Positions 1-10,352 of a stretch of DNA of 64,000 nucleotides are shown here, in pieces. The stretch is from Kalmusia sp. IMI 367209 (taxonomy: Eukaryota; Ascomycota; Dothideomycetes; Pleosporales; Didymosphaeriaceae). The notes under the pieces were generated by a model. It saw only the letters and a list, made by a program, of their open reading frames with translations. It had not been told where the DNA came from and made no database searches. The stretch spans positions 2,604,001 to 2,668,000 of the forward strand of contig JAPEUQ010000005.1 of assembly GCA_027946365.1 (NCBI GenBank), in the 5' to 3' direction. A program made the position numbers and the translations under genes. Every line of letters begins with the position of its first letter. Position 1 is the first letter of the stretch.

Positions 1-19
1 TGTTAGCTTTTCTATACAG

Positions 20-1501
20 CCATTGACGATATTGGGTGTGACAGGGCCCTTCTCCATCCTCGCTGAGAATATGTACAAGCTCTGCACCAACAACTTCAAC
101 ATCCCGTTCCTCCCCTTCATGGCCTGGTCACTCATACACTCCGCTTGGATGCACTACTTCCTCGCCATATTCAACGCACACGATTGGACTATGCGCTACG
201 TTACCACCTTCAGCACAGAAATCTTCTCCTTGTTGAATTCCATAATCTATTTCCACAAAGCCGTCCAAGAATTAGAAAGAGCACATGCAAACTTGAGTTT
301 TGCTGCATTCTTGTATAGCGTCATTGGGGCCGTCGGAACCTGTTCGGTGGCTATTTTCCTGTCCACGGCTGAGAAGTGGAAACCGCTCTTCCACCGCTAC
401 TTGCGCATGGGTCTGTCTGAGTACGCAGCAGCAATCTCTATTATAATCTTCATCGGCTTGCCACACACCGGCGAACTCGCTCACCTCGACAAAGAGACCT
501 TGCATGTCTCCAAGTCCTTCCGTCCTACTTTGCCAGACCGCACACACTTCTTCGTCAAGTTTTGGGAACTTCCCGTGTCCTGGATTTTTGCCGCACTCAT
601 CCCCGGAGCCATTATCACGGCTCTCTTCTTTTTCGACCACGAAGTCAGTAGTATCATCTGCACGATCCAGCGGTACGGGACGCGCAAACCCGGTGGTTTC
701 GCGTGGGACATCGTGCTACTCGGTAGTACTACTGCACTTTGCGGTATCCTCGGCATCCCCCCTGCAAACGGGCTTCTCCCCCAAGCTCCCCTTCACTCCG
801 AGTCCCTCATGCATGATGACAGAGAGACTATCCGCCTCGGAGGCGCCGCGGACACCACACCAATCCGCACCGAGCAGCACATTAGCCGCCGCGTCTACGA
901 GCAGCGCTGGTCGCACTTCCTACATGCAGCTGGCATCCTCGCCTTCACCTCACCACCGCTCATGCGCGTCCTCGGCCTGACGCCGACCTCCGTTCTCGCA
1001 GGCCTCTTTCTGTTCATGGGCGAGCAGTCCCTCAGCGTAAATCCCATATTATACCGCACATTCCAACTTCTCACACCACCCTCGGAGCTACCGCATCTCC
1101 CGCCCTCCATCCCAAATTCGACCCCGAACCGTGCGTCTTTTGCAAAAGCCTATCTTCCCATTCACCTCTACACGCTCACGCAGATCATAGTCACGATCGT
1201 GATATTCATCGTGACGCTCACCGTCGCAGGGCCCGCCTTTCCTATAATCATATTATTGCTCGTGCCTATCAGGTTGCAGGTGATGAATCGCGTGTGGAAT
1301 CGGGAAGTCTTACGGTACGTGGATGCGTGGGCGTGTCGGGATGGGACGGTTGAGGATGAGGAGGATAAGAGGAAGGAGCTTGCCGTTCGTAGCGAGACCG
1401 ATGTCGAGTTGCAGGTCAGAAGTGGGAGTGAGACGGAAATCGAGGATGTGGAGAGAGGTGCAGACGGGACGGTGACAAGGGCTAGTGGAGTGCATAAATA
1501 A
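20..1501 (+). CDS. Bor1-type SLC4 anion (borate/bicarbonate-like) transporter, 5' part missing
   Basis: This is the C-terminal part of a membrane transporter of the SLC4/HCO3_cotransp family, the fungal members of which (Bor1) export borate and other anions across plasma or vacuolar membranes. The window starts in an intron: a polypyrimidine tract and CAG end at base 19 and the exon opens in frame at base 20 with PLTILGVTGP, the conserved Bor1 substrate-site loop. Further family signatures are GLPHTGEL, the GIPPANGLLPQAPLHS loop before the last helices, and a long hydrophobic series with a charged cytoplasmic tail rich in Glu and Arg. About 493 codons are visible with no further intron; stop at 1499-1501. 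The missing upstream exon(s) should hold the first helices. Confident on family; the transported anion is inferred. Confidence 0.9.
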   Translation, partial: PLTILGVTGPFSILAENMYKLCTNNFNIPFLPFMAWSLIHSAWMHYFLAIFNAHDWTMRYVTTFSTEIFSLLNSIIYFHKAVQELERAHANLSFAAFLYSVIGAVGTCSVAIFLSTAEKWKPLFHRYLRMGLSEYAAAISIIIFIGLPHTGELAHLDKETLHVSKSFRPTLPDRTHFFVKFWELPVSWIFAALIPGAIITALFFFDHEVSSIICTIQRYGTRKPGGFAWDIVLLGSTTALCGILGIPPANGLLPQAPLHSESLMHDDRETIRLGGAADTTPIRTEQHISRRVYEQRWSHFLHAAGILAFTSPPLMRVLGLTPTSVLAGLFLFMGEQSLSVNPILYRTFQLLTPPSELPHLPPSIPNSTPNRASFAKAYLPIHLYTLTQIIVTIVIFIVTLTVAGPAFPIIILLLVPIRLQVMNRVWNREVLRYVDAWACRDGTVEDEEDKRKELAVRSETDVELQVRSGSETEIEDVERGADGTVTRASGVHK

Positions 1502-1971
1502 TAGCGACTCTACAAAGGTGATTCGTTGAAATGTTTATACTCGTGTAAAATAGTATAGACCCCTGCCATAGACATTAGACGCTGTGTATCTCTGCATGTT
1601 CGACTCTTCAAAGCGCGCGCTAACAAAGGCCGTCAGTGGCAGTCTCCAAATAGCGTTGACAAGAAGAAATCTGGATTTTTTTATTGCAGAGTCAGCAGTC
1701 AGGGCCTGTGAGCACGATTTCGCCAATTTCCGTTTTCATTGAATGCTATCATACACCATGCTAATACGGTACCTAGACACAGCTCCCACTTCCCATCCGC
1801 AGATGCAAGTTATGGCATTCCAAGCAAGCTCTTTTCTAGCATTCCGGGTCTACTAGTAGCTCTAGTGCGTGGGAAAATAGGGGGTTCAAGTCGAAAGAGG
1901 GTGGTGTCGCTGCTGCAGAGCGCCTACCACTGTAGAAAGGGTTTGATGTTGTGGTATGAGAGAGCAGGTGA
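1502..1971. other. Intergenic between convergent Bor1-like and Sec61 beta genes
   Basis: This 470-base stretch holds the 3' flanks of two convergent genes. I see no coding region, RNA gene or repeat; short open frames here do not resemble proteins. Confidence 0.6.
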
Positions 1972-2781
1972 TTACGCAGAGAATTTACGCATGACCTTGG
2001 CAATGACTGCAGTATCTGTCAGGCTCTTGTCCGAGATACCAACTTTTATTTAACATACCATGGAGAGCAACAACGCTGAAAATGAAGACGACGGACAGAG
2101 TCATGACCACAACAGGATCGACCTTAAGCCCCGGGGATTCGTCGGTGTAAAGCCCTATGATTACTGGTTAGCCGTAGTCCTCAAATATCACTGGTCCACC
2201 TTTAAGCCCATCCTGTCTCTGCGCATGCCGTCCATGTTGAGGCTCAGCGGCTCAACTCCCTGTAACATGCCTCCACCCTTCCCAATCCACTCGAACCCGG
2301 ATCGAATTATCCACTTACTCAGCATCGTGCTGGAACTGCCTCCTGCACCAGCCGCTCGTGTGCTGCTTGGCCTCTGGTTCGCCGACTTCTCTGCGCGGTC
2401 CGCAGCCGCCTTCCTTCGCATCACGGTCGCGGGGCCGCCTGGGGGCTTGGGTGATGCCGGACGGGCGGTAGTAGAACCAGTCGCACCATTGACGGGGGAG
2501 GTGGGGCGTGGTGAAGACTGCGGTGGTCTGTTAGCAAAGTTCCAGAGCCAGGAGCCTCCAGGAGAGCGCGAGTGTAGCGCTCATTGAACGGCGACAGAAA
2601 AGCTGAAGAGCCGACAAGGGCGAGATGTGTAGAGCTGCGAGAATGCTGCAGTAGAGCAACAATGTGCTGCTGCCGGATTTTGTCCCGCGTCCATTTCGAT
2701 TGTGCATCCTCATCGTCGTCGCATGCCCGTCCAGCTCTCCAAGCCCGCCCACAAAATCTCCACAATCATCTCACTCACCAT
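1972..2781 (-). CDS. SBH1: Sec61 beta subunit of the ER protein translocon
   Basis: Small tail-anchored subunit of the Sec61 translocon, which passes secretory and membrane proteins into the ER. Exons (minus strand): 2779-2781, 2319-2517, 2059-2154 and 1972-2006, giving 110 residues in perfect frame. The first coding exon is just the ATG, followed by a GTGAGT donor. Residues 2-66 are the cytosolic low-complexity region (SSPRPTSPVNG, then TARPASPKPPGGPA and RRKAAADRAEKSANQRP, a signature of fungal Sec61 beta). The conserved LYTDESPGLKVDPVVV motif leads into the single C-terminal helix (VVVMTLSVVFIFSVVALHV), followed by a short basic luminal tail IAKVMRKFSA. Length and order match the family exactly. 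Only the codon created at the exon 2/3 join (Arg where Lys is usual) is slightly uncertain. Confidence 0.95.
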
Positions 2782-3594
2782 GATGGATCCTTGCGTGGTG
2801 TACCGTCGAAGAAGATTGAACCGGGAGGTGGAAAAGCGATAGCGGCGTAATTGGCGGTGGTCGATGGGGAGGTTGACAAAGGCCACGCTTCAGGTACTTA
2901 GTCAATATTTGGCGCTAGGGCGAGACGCTTAGTCCGGGGCTCGCTTGATGGGGAAGGCGCCGCACGGTGCACATCACGTGTAATCTCCTTCACTAGAATC
3001 ATGACCGATAATTTACTACTCCATCTAGGGTTGGACATGCTATGAGTCCAGCAGTTCGAGTCCAATATCTCAAGCACAATCCATGCCATGAGAAAGCCAA
3101 CACATAGCCACAAAAGCGAACAAGTTCCCCCCAAAAGACATTTTTCATTACGCCCGTTGTTGCCCAGTCCTTTGCATAGGTTGCAAGCCAAAATAGTCAG
3201 AGCGAGGGACGAAACCCCCCCTTTCCAAAATGGGGAGGCCGCCATTTTCACCACCCAGATACGATTAAAAACCAGCCGTCCCAAACTCCTCACCAGAACC
3301 CAATGAAAAAGTCATCCCGAAGATAGATCCCAACTTGCAAAACACCCCTTATAGCCGCACTCGATAGGTATATTATCTTTGACAAAAAGTCCCATGATTT
3401 GAACCGTGCAGTCAGATGCAAACACGCCCATGAAGTGAGACTGAACCCAAGGGTAATTTTTCACCGACCGCCCAGAATACCTGCTCCGCCCAATTTGGAA
3501 GACCGACGCTGTGTTATATGCCCGGGACACCTGAAATGCAGAAACTCCGGATTGTGCATCGAACTCCAGATCTCGAAAATGGTAAGATGTTAGT
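2782..3594. other. Intergenic: promoter side of Sec61 beta and 3' flank of the next gene
   Basis: About 0.8 kb upstream of Sec61 beta. A 131-codon open frame at 2898-3293 (minus) has some hydrophobic stretches but no family resemblance, and I do not support it as a gene. Confidence 0.5.
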
Positions 3595-5105
3595 CTAACC
3601 CCAAACAGAGGCTTGCACGCCCTGGTTAGGTGTACTGCCCCACGGGCCCTTGTTCCAGCCCATTCCGACGCCCTTGTTGTCCGTGACCGTGGATGAAGGG
3701 TTCAGGGACGCAGACGTAGTAGCATTATTATTAGTGTTTTGCTCGCTGGCATTGTAAGGGTTGTAGCTGAGGGGCGACGGAAGAGGCGTCGTCGCACGTT
3801 TGTTCAGAGAGGCACCAGCAGGCTGTCCTTGGTTGGTGACGGGCCTGGTGCCAATGGGAGCGACACCAGACCCGTTGACCTTCGAACCCTGACGGGGAGG
3901 CGATCCGCCAGGGGAGGAATTGGAAGTACGGCTAGCCTGCTGGGCGTTGTCGAAGAGGGTGAAGGCTGGGTTTTGGTTCGAGGCGGGGGACGAGTTGCTG
4001 TTGGCACGGACCTCCTGCGCACCGCCAGTAGCATCCTTCTCGCCTCGCGCGGGCATCTGTACCGAGCCTTCACCAGCAGCATTGGGAGTCTGCATGCCAA
4101 ACGGATCAAAAGCCAAAGGGGACGGGCCGCGGCCAGCTCCAGAGACGCGCACATCCTGGCTCGAAGTGGGATTGTTGTTACTGTACAAGGAGGACGAATC
4201 GCCGTACAATGCGCGGTGCTGGCGGGCGATGAGCTCGCGGCGGTCCTCTTCACTCATCGCATTGGGACTCATCGAGCGGTCGGACTTGGACCCAGAAACA
4301 TCTGCATTACCCCAGTTAACTACCATCCTGCCGCTATTGTTGCCCAGATTCCGAGTCCTTACTTCTATGATATTGCTGCTCTTGGTGGTAGTTGCGCAGC
4401 TCACGCTCACGCTGGGCCGCCATGCGACGCTTCGCCTGAGCCATCTGGTCGGCATCGTTAGGACGGGGACCGTAATTGCGCTGGTTCTGATAGTAGCCCT
4501 GGACGTTCGATGCGGAGTTGGAGCGAATTCCGTCGTACTCGCTCACGGAGTGGTGGCGCTGGGGTCCGCCCATGCGTGGGTCTGGTTACGTTAGCCGGGT
4601 CGTGACGTGGGAAAGTGCCTGTCAACCGTACCAAACTCTTGAAACGGGCGCTGACCTCCGCCCATGACAGGCATAGAGTCGCGACGGCCTCCATACTGCG
4701 GGAAGCCAAAGCCCTTTCCAGCACCGCTCTTCGCCAGGTTCTCGATGGCCCGCTCAACGTCTGTAGCTGATTATTAGCCCATGTCCATCTGAAGCTCCAC
4801 CGCAAAGAAGCCCTGTGGTCGTGCCTTGAGAATGCTTCACTTGACGGCGACAACGACAACAACAACGGCAACAGGTGTGGTAAATGAGGGCGACGTACCC
4901 TCAAATTGGGAGGCAAAGGCATAGGCGTTGAACTCTTCGCGATTCACCGTCGAGCTTGCTCCTGCAGTTTCGTTAGGAACTGGTTCCGTTTCCTTTTGAG
5001 CACGAATGGCGTACCTGAGCGCGAGGGCGGCTGCGGCTGCTCCCACGACGGCTGGCGGCCGGGGGCCGGCCAGGAGGACGAGGGGTCCTGCTGATAATAG
5101 GACAT
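3595..5105 (-). CDS. Conserved fungal low-complexity protein of unknown function
   Basis: A 402-residue protein in five exons (minus strand): 5015-5105, 4899-4961, 4632-4760, 4363-4581 and 3595-4301; all phases join cleanly. The N-terminus MSYYQQDPSSSWPAPGRQP, the core SQFEDVERAIENLAKSG, the GRRDSMPVMGGG segment and the helical QAKRRMAAQRERELRNYHQE region followed by SDRSMSPNAMSEEDRRELIA look like a family I associate with filamentous ascomycetes, with no assigned role. The C-terminal half is low complexity (Asn, Ser, Pro, Gly) with short aromatic patches (DPFG, FTLFDN, WNKGPWG) and ends ASVWG. No signal peptide or membrane segment, so probably cytosolic or nuclear. The 5' leader is strongly pyrimidine rich on the coding strand. 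A molecular function cannot be named. Confidence 0.85.
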
Positions 5106-5141
5106 GACGGCGAGAGAGAGGGAGAGAGATAGAGAGCTCGT
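5106..5141 (-). promoter_or_regulatory. Pyrimidine tract in the 5' leader of the low-complexity protein gene
   Basis: On the minus strand an almost pure CT run lies just before the ATG at 5103-5105. CT-rich tracts near transcription start sites are common in promoters of well-expressed filamentous-fungal genes. The tract is seen; its role is inferred. Confidence 0.4.
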
Positions 5142-6285
5142 AGCAAATACCAGCCCGGAAGCCAAAATATCAATTCCGCAGCGGAGGAAGGTGCCGGACG
5201 TAGGGAGTTCCGGACAGGCAAGTCGCACCTTGACCAAACGTCAGTATAGAATCCGCAATTGAAACGCAAGCGCAAGTCGAGTGCAGCAGAACGGACGGGA
5301 GGGAGCGGGCTGGAGAGGGAGAGTTGGCCGTCGCAGAGATTTTCCCCCAAGGCTTCGGGTCGCGCCGTGAGCCGGTTGCTGTGGAGGCTTACTGGTGAAG
5401 GGGAAGGACAAGTCGCACGGGGTACAAACAGGCACGAAGGAGCGACAGCCCAGCTATTCACTCGCAGTGAAAGCGGCGAGATGGTGCAGAGACTCGAGGG
5501 GGAAGGGAGGAGGTGTGGAGAACGCCGCGTGGAAAGGCCTCCAGGTCCAGCGTCCAAGGGGGTCCGCGAATTTAGCTAAATATCGACCGAGCGCGGGTCA
5601 CAGACGCTCAAATTTCGGCTTAGATCACGGACCACGACGAATGCACGCAATTAGTAGTAAGGCTTGCTTCCCGCGCGCTCTCACCAACGTCTTCCCAGGG
5701 TCCGCCAGCCTCGTCTCGGAAGCTCCGCCATGCTCGACATCTCCGCTGGCCGCAAGGCCTGTGGTGGGCGTCTGCCAGTGCCGGTCAAGCGGCCTGTCTG
5801 CAGATGACGTCCGTGGAAGCAACCGCTCCATCCATCTGCGGGACATGCAGCTCGAGCACGCTTGGCTAGCGATACGGCGGCGGTTCGCCCGTCGAAGGGC
5901 CGTGATATTACTGACCACAGGTGAAAATGGCGCCGCCTCCTTTTCGCGCCCGCACGTGTCGTCGTCGTCCGTGGGGACGTCCTCTCCCCTCGACGTTGCT
6001 GTGGCACCTACACGTCTGTCTGCACTTGGGGGTTTTTTTTTTGCCCTCATTGCCGCCGTCAGCCCAACAGCCCGTTCAGCGCGACCGCAGACTGCAAACG
6101 CTCCGCCGGCGCAGAACGAGCAGCCCCAGCTCCTGCACGCTACTGCAGACGTCTTTCTGAGAAGAAATGCATGTGGGTTGGCATCTGCACACCCCACCTT
6201 CTACTGCCGTCCGGCCCTACGCCCATCGCCAACCAATGCCCGCGCCGTCCTGGTTCGGCAGGAGACTGACTGCACGCTGCAACCC

Positions 6286-6326
6286 ACCATGTGCCATGGG
6301 CCATGGACCATGGGCTATGGGCTACG
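6286..6326. repeat. Degenerate short tandem of CCATGG/GGCTATGG units
   Basis: Four to five consecutive units of roughly nine bases share the core CCATGG or CTATGG. Each core is palindromic or nearly so. Intergenic; no function assigned. Confidence 0.5.
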
Positions 6327-7694
6327 GGCGCCTCCTTTGCAAGTGATGGGCGCAATGGGCCGCCACTTGAGAAGCTCGTCGGCGCAAATCTTTGCGTAGC
6401 ATCCTGCTGTGGCGTTGGATTCCCCGTCACATCATCGCCCATCTGCACCAAGCGCGGAGACACTGGTGGGCATCCAAGACGGAATGACGCGCGATCGTGA
6501 TGGGGAATGTTGCCGCGTTATCTGGCCATGGGGTGCATCTGGCGTGTTGTCGACGATGCAATGTGCGCCGGCCTTACTACCAGATGTAGTTGGGAGCGCG
6601 CAGCCACCCTCTTCTTTGCGGTTACGGCGCTTCTGCGAATCGACCAGTTGACGACCCAGCTGCGAACCGTGCTGACAAGACCGTTCGTACGCAAAGGCGG
6701 GCGGCACCCCTGGCCAGCGCAACCCTGAAAGCTCGAGTGCCATGCCGATGTACACATTGTCAACGCTCTTGGACGCTGCCGAGGGAGGTCAGCTTCAGGG
6801 TCTGCAACACACACACAACACAGTCTTACACATGGCACGTCTTACTGAGTAGCAGTGGGCACCGGGCGGCCGGGCGTTGTATGCCCGTACATGCTACCGT
6901 AAGAGTCGGGCTCTGCACAGCCGGACGTCGGGAGGGAGGGCCAACATGGAGCACGTTTCCGCGCTTCGGAATGCCTAATCCCTGCCCCTCGTCTACACAT
7001 GCACAGTACAGTACACAATAGCAACTCCCTGTGAAGGCAGAGCGCGCGCGTCGGGAGCCGTCTCTTTATTTATACGCGCCTGCTTCTCGCCTTCGCATCC
7101 GCGGCCGCACCACGTCGTCGCCGTGCTGTGTGACTGCATCTCTCACAGTCTGTGACTGACCCTCGTCCAGTCTTACAACCCCCCCGCCATCACGCGCGGT
7201 AACATCTATGTCTCAGATGTCGCACTCTACCATGAATTCACTTCTGGACACGGCATCACGCTCAAAGCTTCCTCACGTCGGTGCCCATATGCCTGTGTTG
7301 TTCTTGTTGGTGGATTTTCCATGCATGGACGGCCGCATGTTGGTCCACGGCACGGTTCACCTACACGACGGATGAAACTCCGAAGACACTGAGAGTGTAA
7401 GGATTCACTGACATCAGCATGGCTTGTAACTTTCGAGGCGGCCCTTTGTCTACTCACAGACTGGCGAGCCCGTGCGAGACTGTCTCCAATCGCCGCTGCT
7501 CTGTTGAGTATTTACAGACCACGCGACCACCAACACAGTCATGTCCAAACCCTTTGCTGCTTGCGCAAATACACAACGACACCACGCTTCCTCTCGACGC
7601 TCTTTCCTTTTCCTCTCATTACCAGCAGCTCCCATCGACTTCACAACAACGCTGGTCCGCAGGCCGCGCCTCGCAGAGTCGAGTACTGCACCGC

Positions 7695-8617
7695 ATGGCG
7701 TTTTCGACTTCGTTCCTCCTGCAACTTCCGCCAGAGCTCCTGTTCGAAATAGGCGATCACTTGCCACCAGATGGAATCCTAGCACTCAAGCTCACCCACT
7801 CCATCTTGAACCAAACCCTGCCAGCATTGCCGCGCTTGAAGAATCGTACCTTGGACCGATGCGGCCGCTTCGCCATGGAAAGACTTCGTACCTTGCCAAA
7901 CGGCAACCCTCACCAGACACGGTGTATCCTTTGCAAGGTGGTCTACCCCACAGCTATGTTTGCGTCCTCAAGCAGCCCGGCGTGTTTGCCTATTGCGTTC
8001 GAACAAGACGCCCCTCGACCCGAAGTTGTCGAGCTCCCACCAGCTTTCTGCTCCTGGCACGTGGGCCGTCTGGCACGAGTGATGCGCACCGAACCCGGCG
8101 GGAGGAATGAATGGGTGAGCGACGTGAAGAGAATGTGCATGCACAATGGCTGCATCGAAGGCCGGACCGAGTGCGACTGCGCGTGTAACAGCTGCGGCTA
8201 TAGATGGATAAGGACGTACACTCGATTCCTGAACAACAAAACCGAGTGCAAGCGATTCCACTTCTGGAGGAACACGGCAGCCGGAGCGAGCGAGGATCCG
8301 CGAGAGAAGGCTAGTGGACGACTATACGTACGGGAAGAATGTTGGAATCCTGGTGAGTTCTTTCTCCTCCGTGGTCAGATTAAGGTTTGTCCATGGCGTA
8401 CGTTGTGATCCGTGGCTGACACAGAGTCGCAGGCGCCACGCCAGAAAGGTCGACGATCGAGCTACCCGTCCATTACCAAGATGTGGCAAGGTCAGATGAC
8501 GCGATGTTACGAGATGGTAGCCAACCTGGTTGTCGCCGTAGAACGACCAGCTCCTTTAGTATCGGTCTCGACAAGTACATCGCGGTCGGGGAATACTTGT
8601 GCAGCATTTCAACCTAG
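7695..8617 (+). CDS. F-box-like protein with a cysteine-rich C-terminal region
   Basis: Predicted 280-residue protein in two exons, 7695-8352 and 8433-8617. The start is the ATG giving MAFSTSFLLQLPPELLFEIG; the frame is open further upstream but that sequence does not look coding. Residues about 7-40 (LLQLPPELLFEIGDHLPPDG) form an F-box-like motif, which normally binds Skp1 and brings substrates to SCF ubiquitin ligases. Downstream, CILC and then a cluster of eight cysteines (MCMHNGCIEGRTECDCACNS within about 25 residues) suggest metal binding; fungal F-box proteins often carry such CxxC sets. The acceptor is uncertain: CAG at 8430-8432 gives a compact globular tail ending CSIST, while the alternative AG at 8423-8424 gives a different reading frame. 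No substrate can be proposed. Confidence 0.72.
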
Positions 8618-8679
8618 GCCAAACTTTTTACCGACTTGCGCAGTGCCCTGCTGTTTCCTTGAAGCTCTTGTTTGTGGTA

Positions 8680-9454
8680 TTATTTTTTGTATTCTTGCAT
8701 AATTCCTAATCCCTGCCTCATTCCGACATACTGGCTCTTTTCTATATCCAAACTGTCATATCTGCTGTGTGGTTTCTCGCTCAGCCAGCCCCAGACACTA
8801 AGAACGACCAACCACTGTGCCGCCATCATGACCAATCCAGCCCACATTGCGCCCATTGTGAGAGCGCTGAAGCTGGAGACGCAGTCGCTAAGCCACCGGT
8901 CGTCCCACCCGAACCCTTCGTCCAGCTCTTGACACATGCGTCTCTCGAAGCTCTCATCGTATCTCAACAGTGATGAAAACGGAAGGCCAGATGCGAACAC
9001 GGATGGAAGTACGTTGATCAGCAAAGCGGCACTGATCAGCGACAGCGTAATGGTGTGGACGAGAAGATACGTCGCAATGAGTATCCGGCGCCTCTGCGTC
9101 ACGGTTAGCGAAAACGCGTCAGGCACGACGGTCGAAGCGTTCAAGTACCTGAATGGCACCCAACAATCCAACGGCGCTAGCAGCAGCAGCCACCAGATCA
9201 TACGCGGCTACCCATGATGAAGCCCATGTTCCGGCGGAGCCAACGGATTCGAGTACGACAAAGGTCGCGGTATGAGCCATCAGCGTCACAGACGGCAGGA
9301 CAATGGCGAGGGCTCTGCACGATTCAAGTCAGCGACATGTCAGGCGGCATGGACAGCATCCACGTCAAGCTTTTCCAACAGCTTGGTGTTGAGCTTGGGT
9401 GACAGGCTCGGCGGGAAACACTTACCGGCCCTGCGGAATTTCAAGGAAACTCAT
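8680..9454 (-). CDS. Four-helix fungal membrane protein, MARVEL-like topology
   Basis: A 202-residue protein in three exons (minus strand): 9426-9454, 9149-9314 and 8680-9093; phases join cleanly. The start MSFLEIPQGR is followed by four hydrophobic segments: residues about 10-28 (ALAIVLPSVTLMAHTATFV), 43-64 (AAYDLVAAAASAVGLLGAIQ), 70-92 (ILIATYLLVHTITLSLISAA) and 138-165 (a stretch around MGAMWAGLVMMAAQWLVVL). Between helices 3 and 4 lies a longer loop with two cysteines (RRMCQEL and LSDCVSS). Four helices with this spacing and small size resemble MARVEL-domain proteins of fungal plasma membranes, but I see no decisive motif, so that is a topology-based suggestion. Its stop lies only 62 bases from the F-box gene stop (convergent). 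Confidence 0.72.
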
Positions 9455-10352
9455 AACAACGTCGACACGGAGGTCGCGGACTGGTAATGACAAGCTGTAG
9501 ATGGAACGCTCGCAGGGTTTTTGATGGGTTTTGGCGTCCACGGACGTGTCGTCGTCGAAAGGCTTCTCTTTGCGCGTTGATCCGGGCTTTCCGTCAGGTG
9601 TGGAGCAGGCACTTCTCTTACACGCTACGTCATGCAGATTCCAGAAGGCGCCAGCTCAATGCATCAAACGCCCACAAGGCCGCGTTCCGCACCAAAAAGT
9701 CGCGTCGCAGACGTGACGCTCGAGCTCCAGGCGAGGTCGGGTGAACAGGCGAAGGGTGGGATGGCAATGGATGGGTTATGTACATGCAGGCGGCCGCAGG
9801 CGGCGGGAAGGGCGGGGTTGCGTCGCACAGGCAATGCAGGGATCGCTCAACTTTGTAATCCAGAGCGGGAGCTTAGACCACGCAAGCATGCATCTTGTTG
9901 GATTCCTCAGCAGCCTCCCAGCAGGCCTCCATCACCGTGATCAAATCACTGATATCACCAATCACTGGCTGACGCGATGCTCAGACGACGCTCGGCACTG
10001 GCGGAGACGTCGGCCGCGTCCGTCAACGTGCTCGATCTCTGCAAGCGCAAGGGCACGGTGGAGGAGGCCCTGCTTTCTTTTTTTCTTGAAGGATCGGGGA
10101 AAGCAGAAAGGGCAAAGGAAAGACGGCCATCCGGGCGAATAGGCCGTGTTGGACATCGGGCTTGGCGGCGGTGGTGCTCGGCATGAACTGGGGAACGGGA
10201 GATCGGCACGCAACGGAAGGTGAGCACGTGCCCACTACATTGTCGTTTCTTGGAAGCCATCAGACCATGGCCTCGTGACGGCTGATGGGCACATATGTAC
10301 CGCTTGCATCAATCAATCGACCAGTATCGGCGTCTACAGCTGCTCCCATTGT
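9455..10352. other. Intergenic: promoter region of the four-helix membrane protein
   Basis: About 0.9 kb with no supported gene. Short frames on both strands are Arg/Ser-rich and mutually overlapping. Nothing else recognised. Confidence 0.5.

Larger units (their letters stand above)
5106..7694. other. 2.6-kb GC-rich intergenic region
   Basis: The region separates two divergently oriented genes and probably carries both promoters. Open frames up to 334 codons (5395-6399) occur on both strands but are compositional: Arg/Ala/Pro/Ser-rich with no recognisable domain, as expected in GC-rich DNA with few stops. Visible items are a T10 run near 6032-6041, a CCATGG-type degenerate tandem at 6286-6326, and a TATA-like TTTATTTATA at about 7064-7073. 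Confidence 0.45.

Noticed and set aside
2060..2587. 175-codon plus-strand frame over the Sec61 beta locus
   Set aside because: Exactly antisense to the well-supported Sec61 beta exons.
3739..4594. Long plus-strand open frames of 224-240 codons
   Set aside because: They lie antisense to exons of the conserved low-complexity protein and have no domain; they are shadows of its codon use.
5395..6399. 334-codon open frame on the plus strand in the 2.6-kb intergenic region
   Set aside because: GC-rich DNA with few stops, several equally long frames on the other strand, and an Arg/Ser/Ala composition without any motif.
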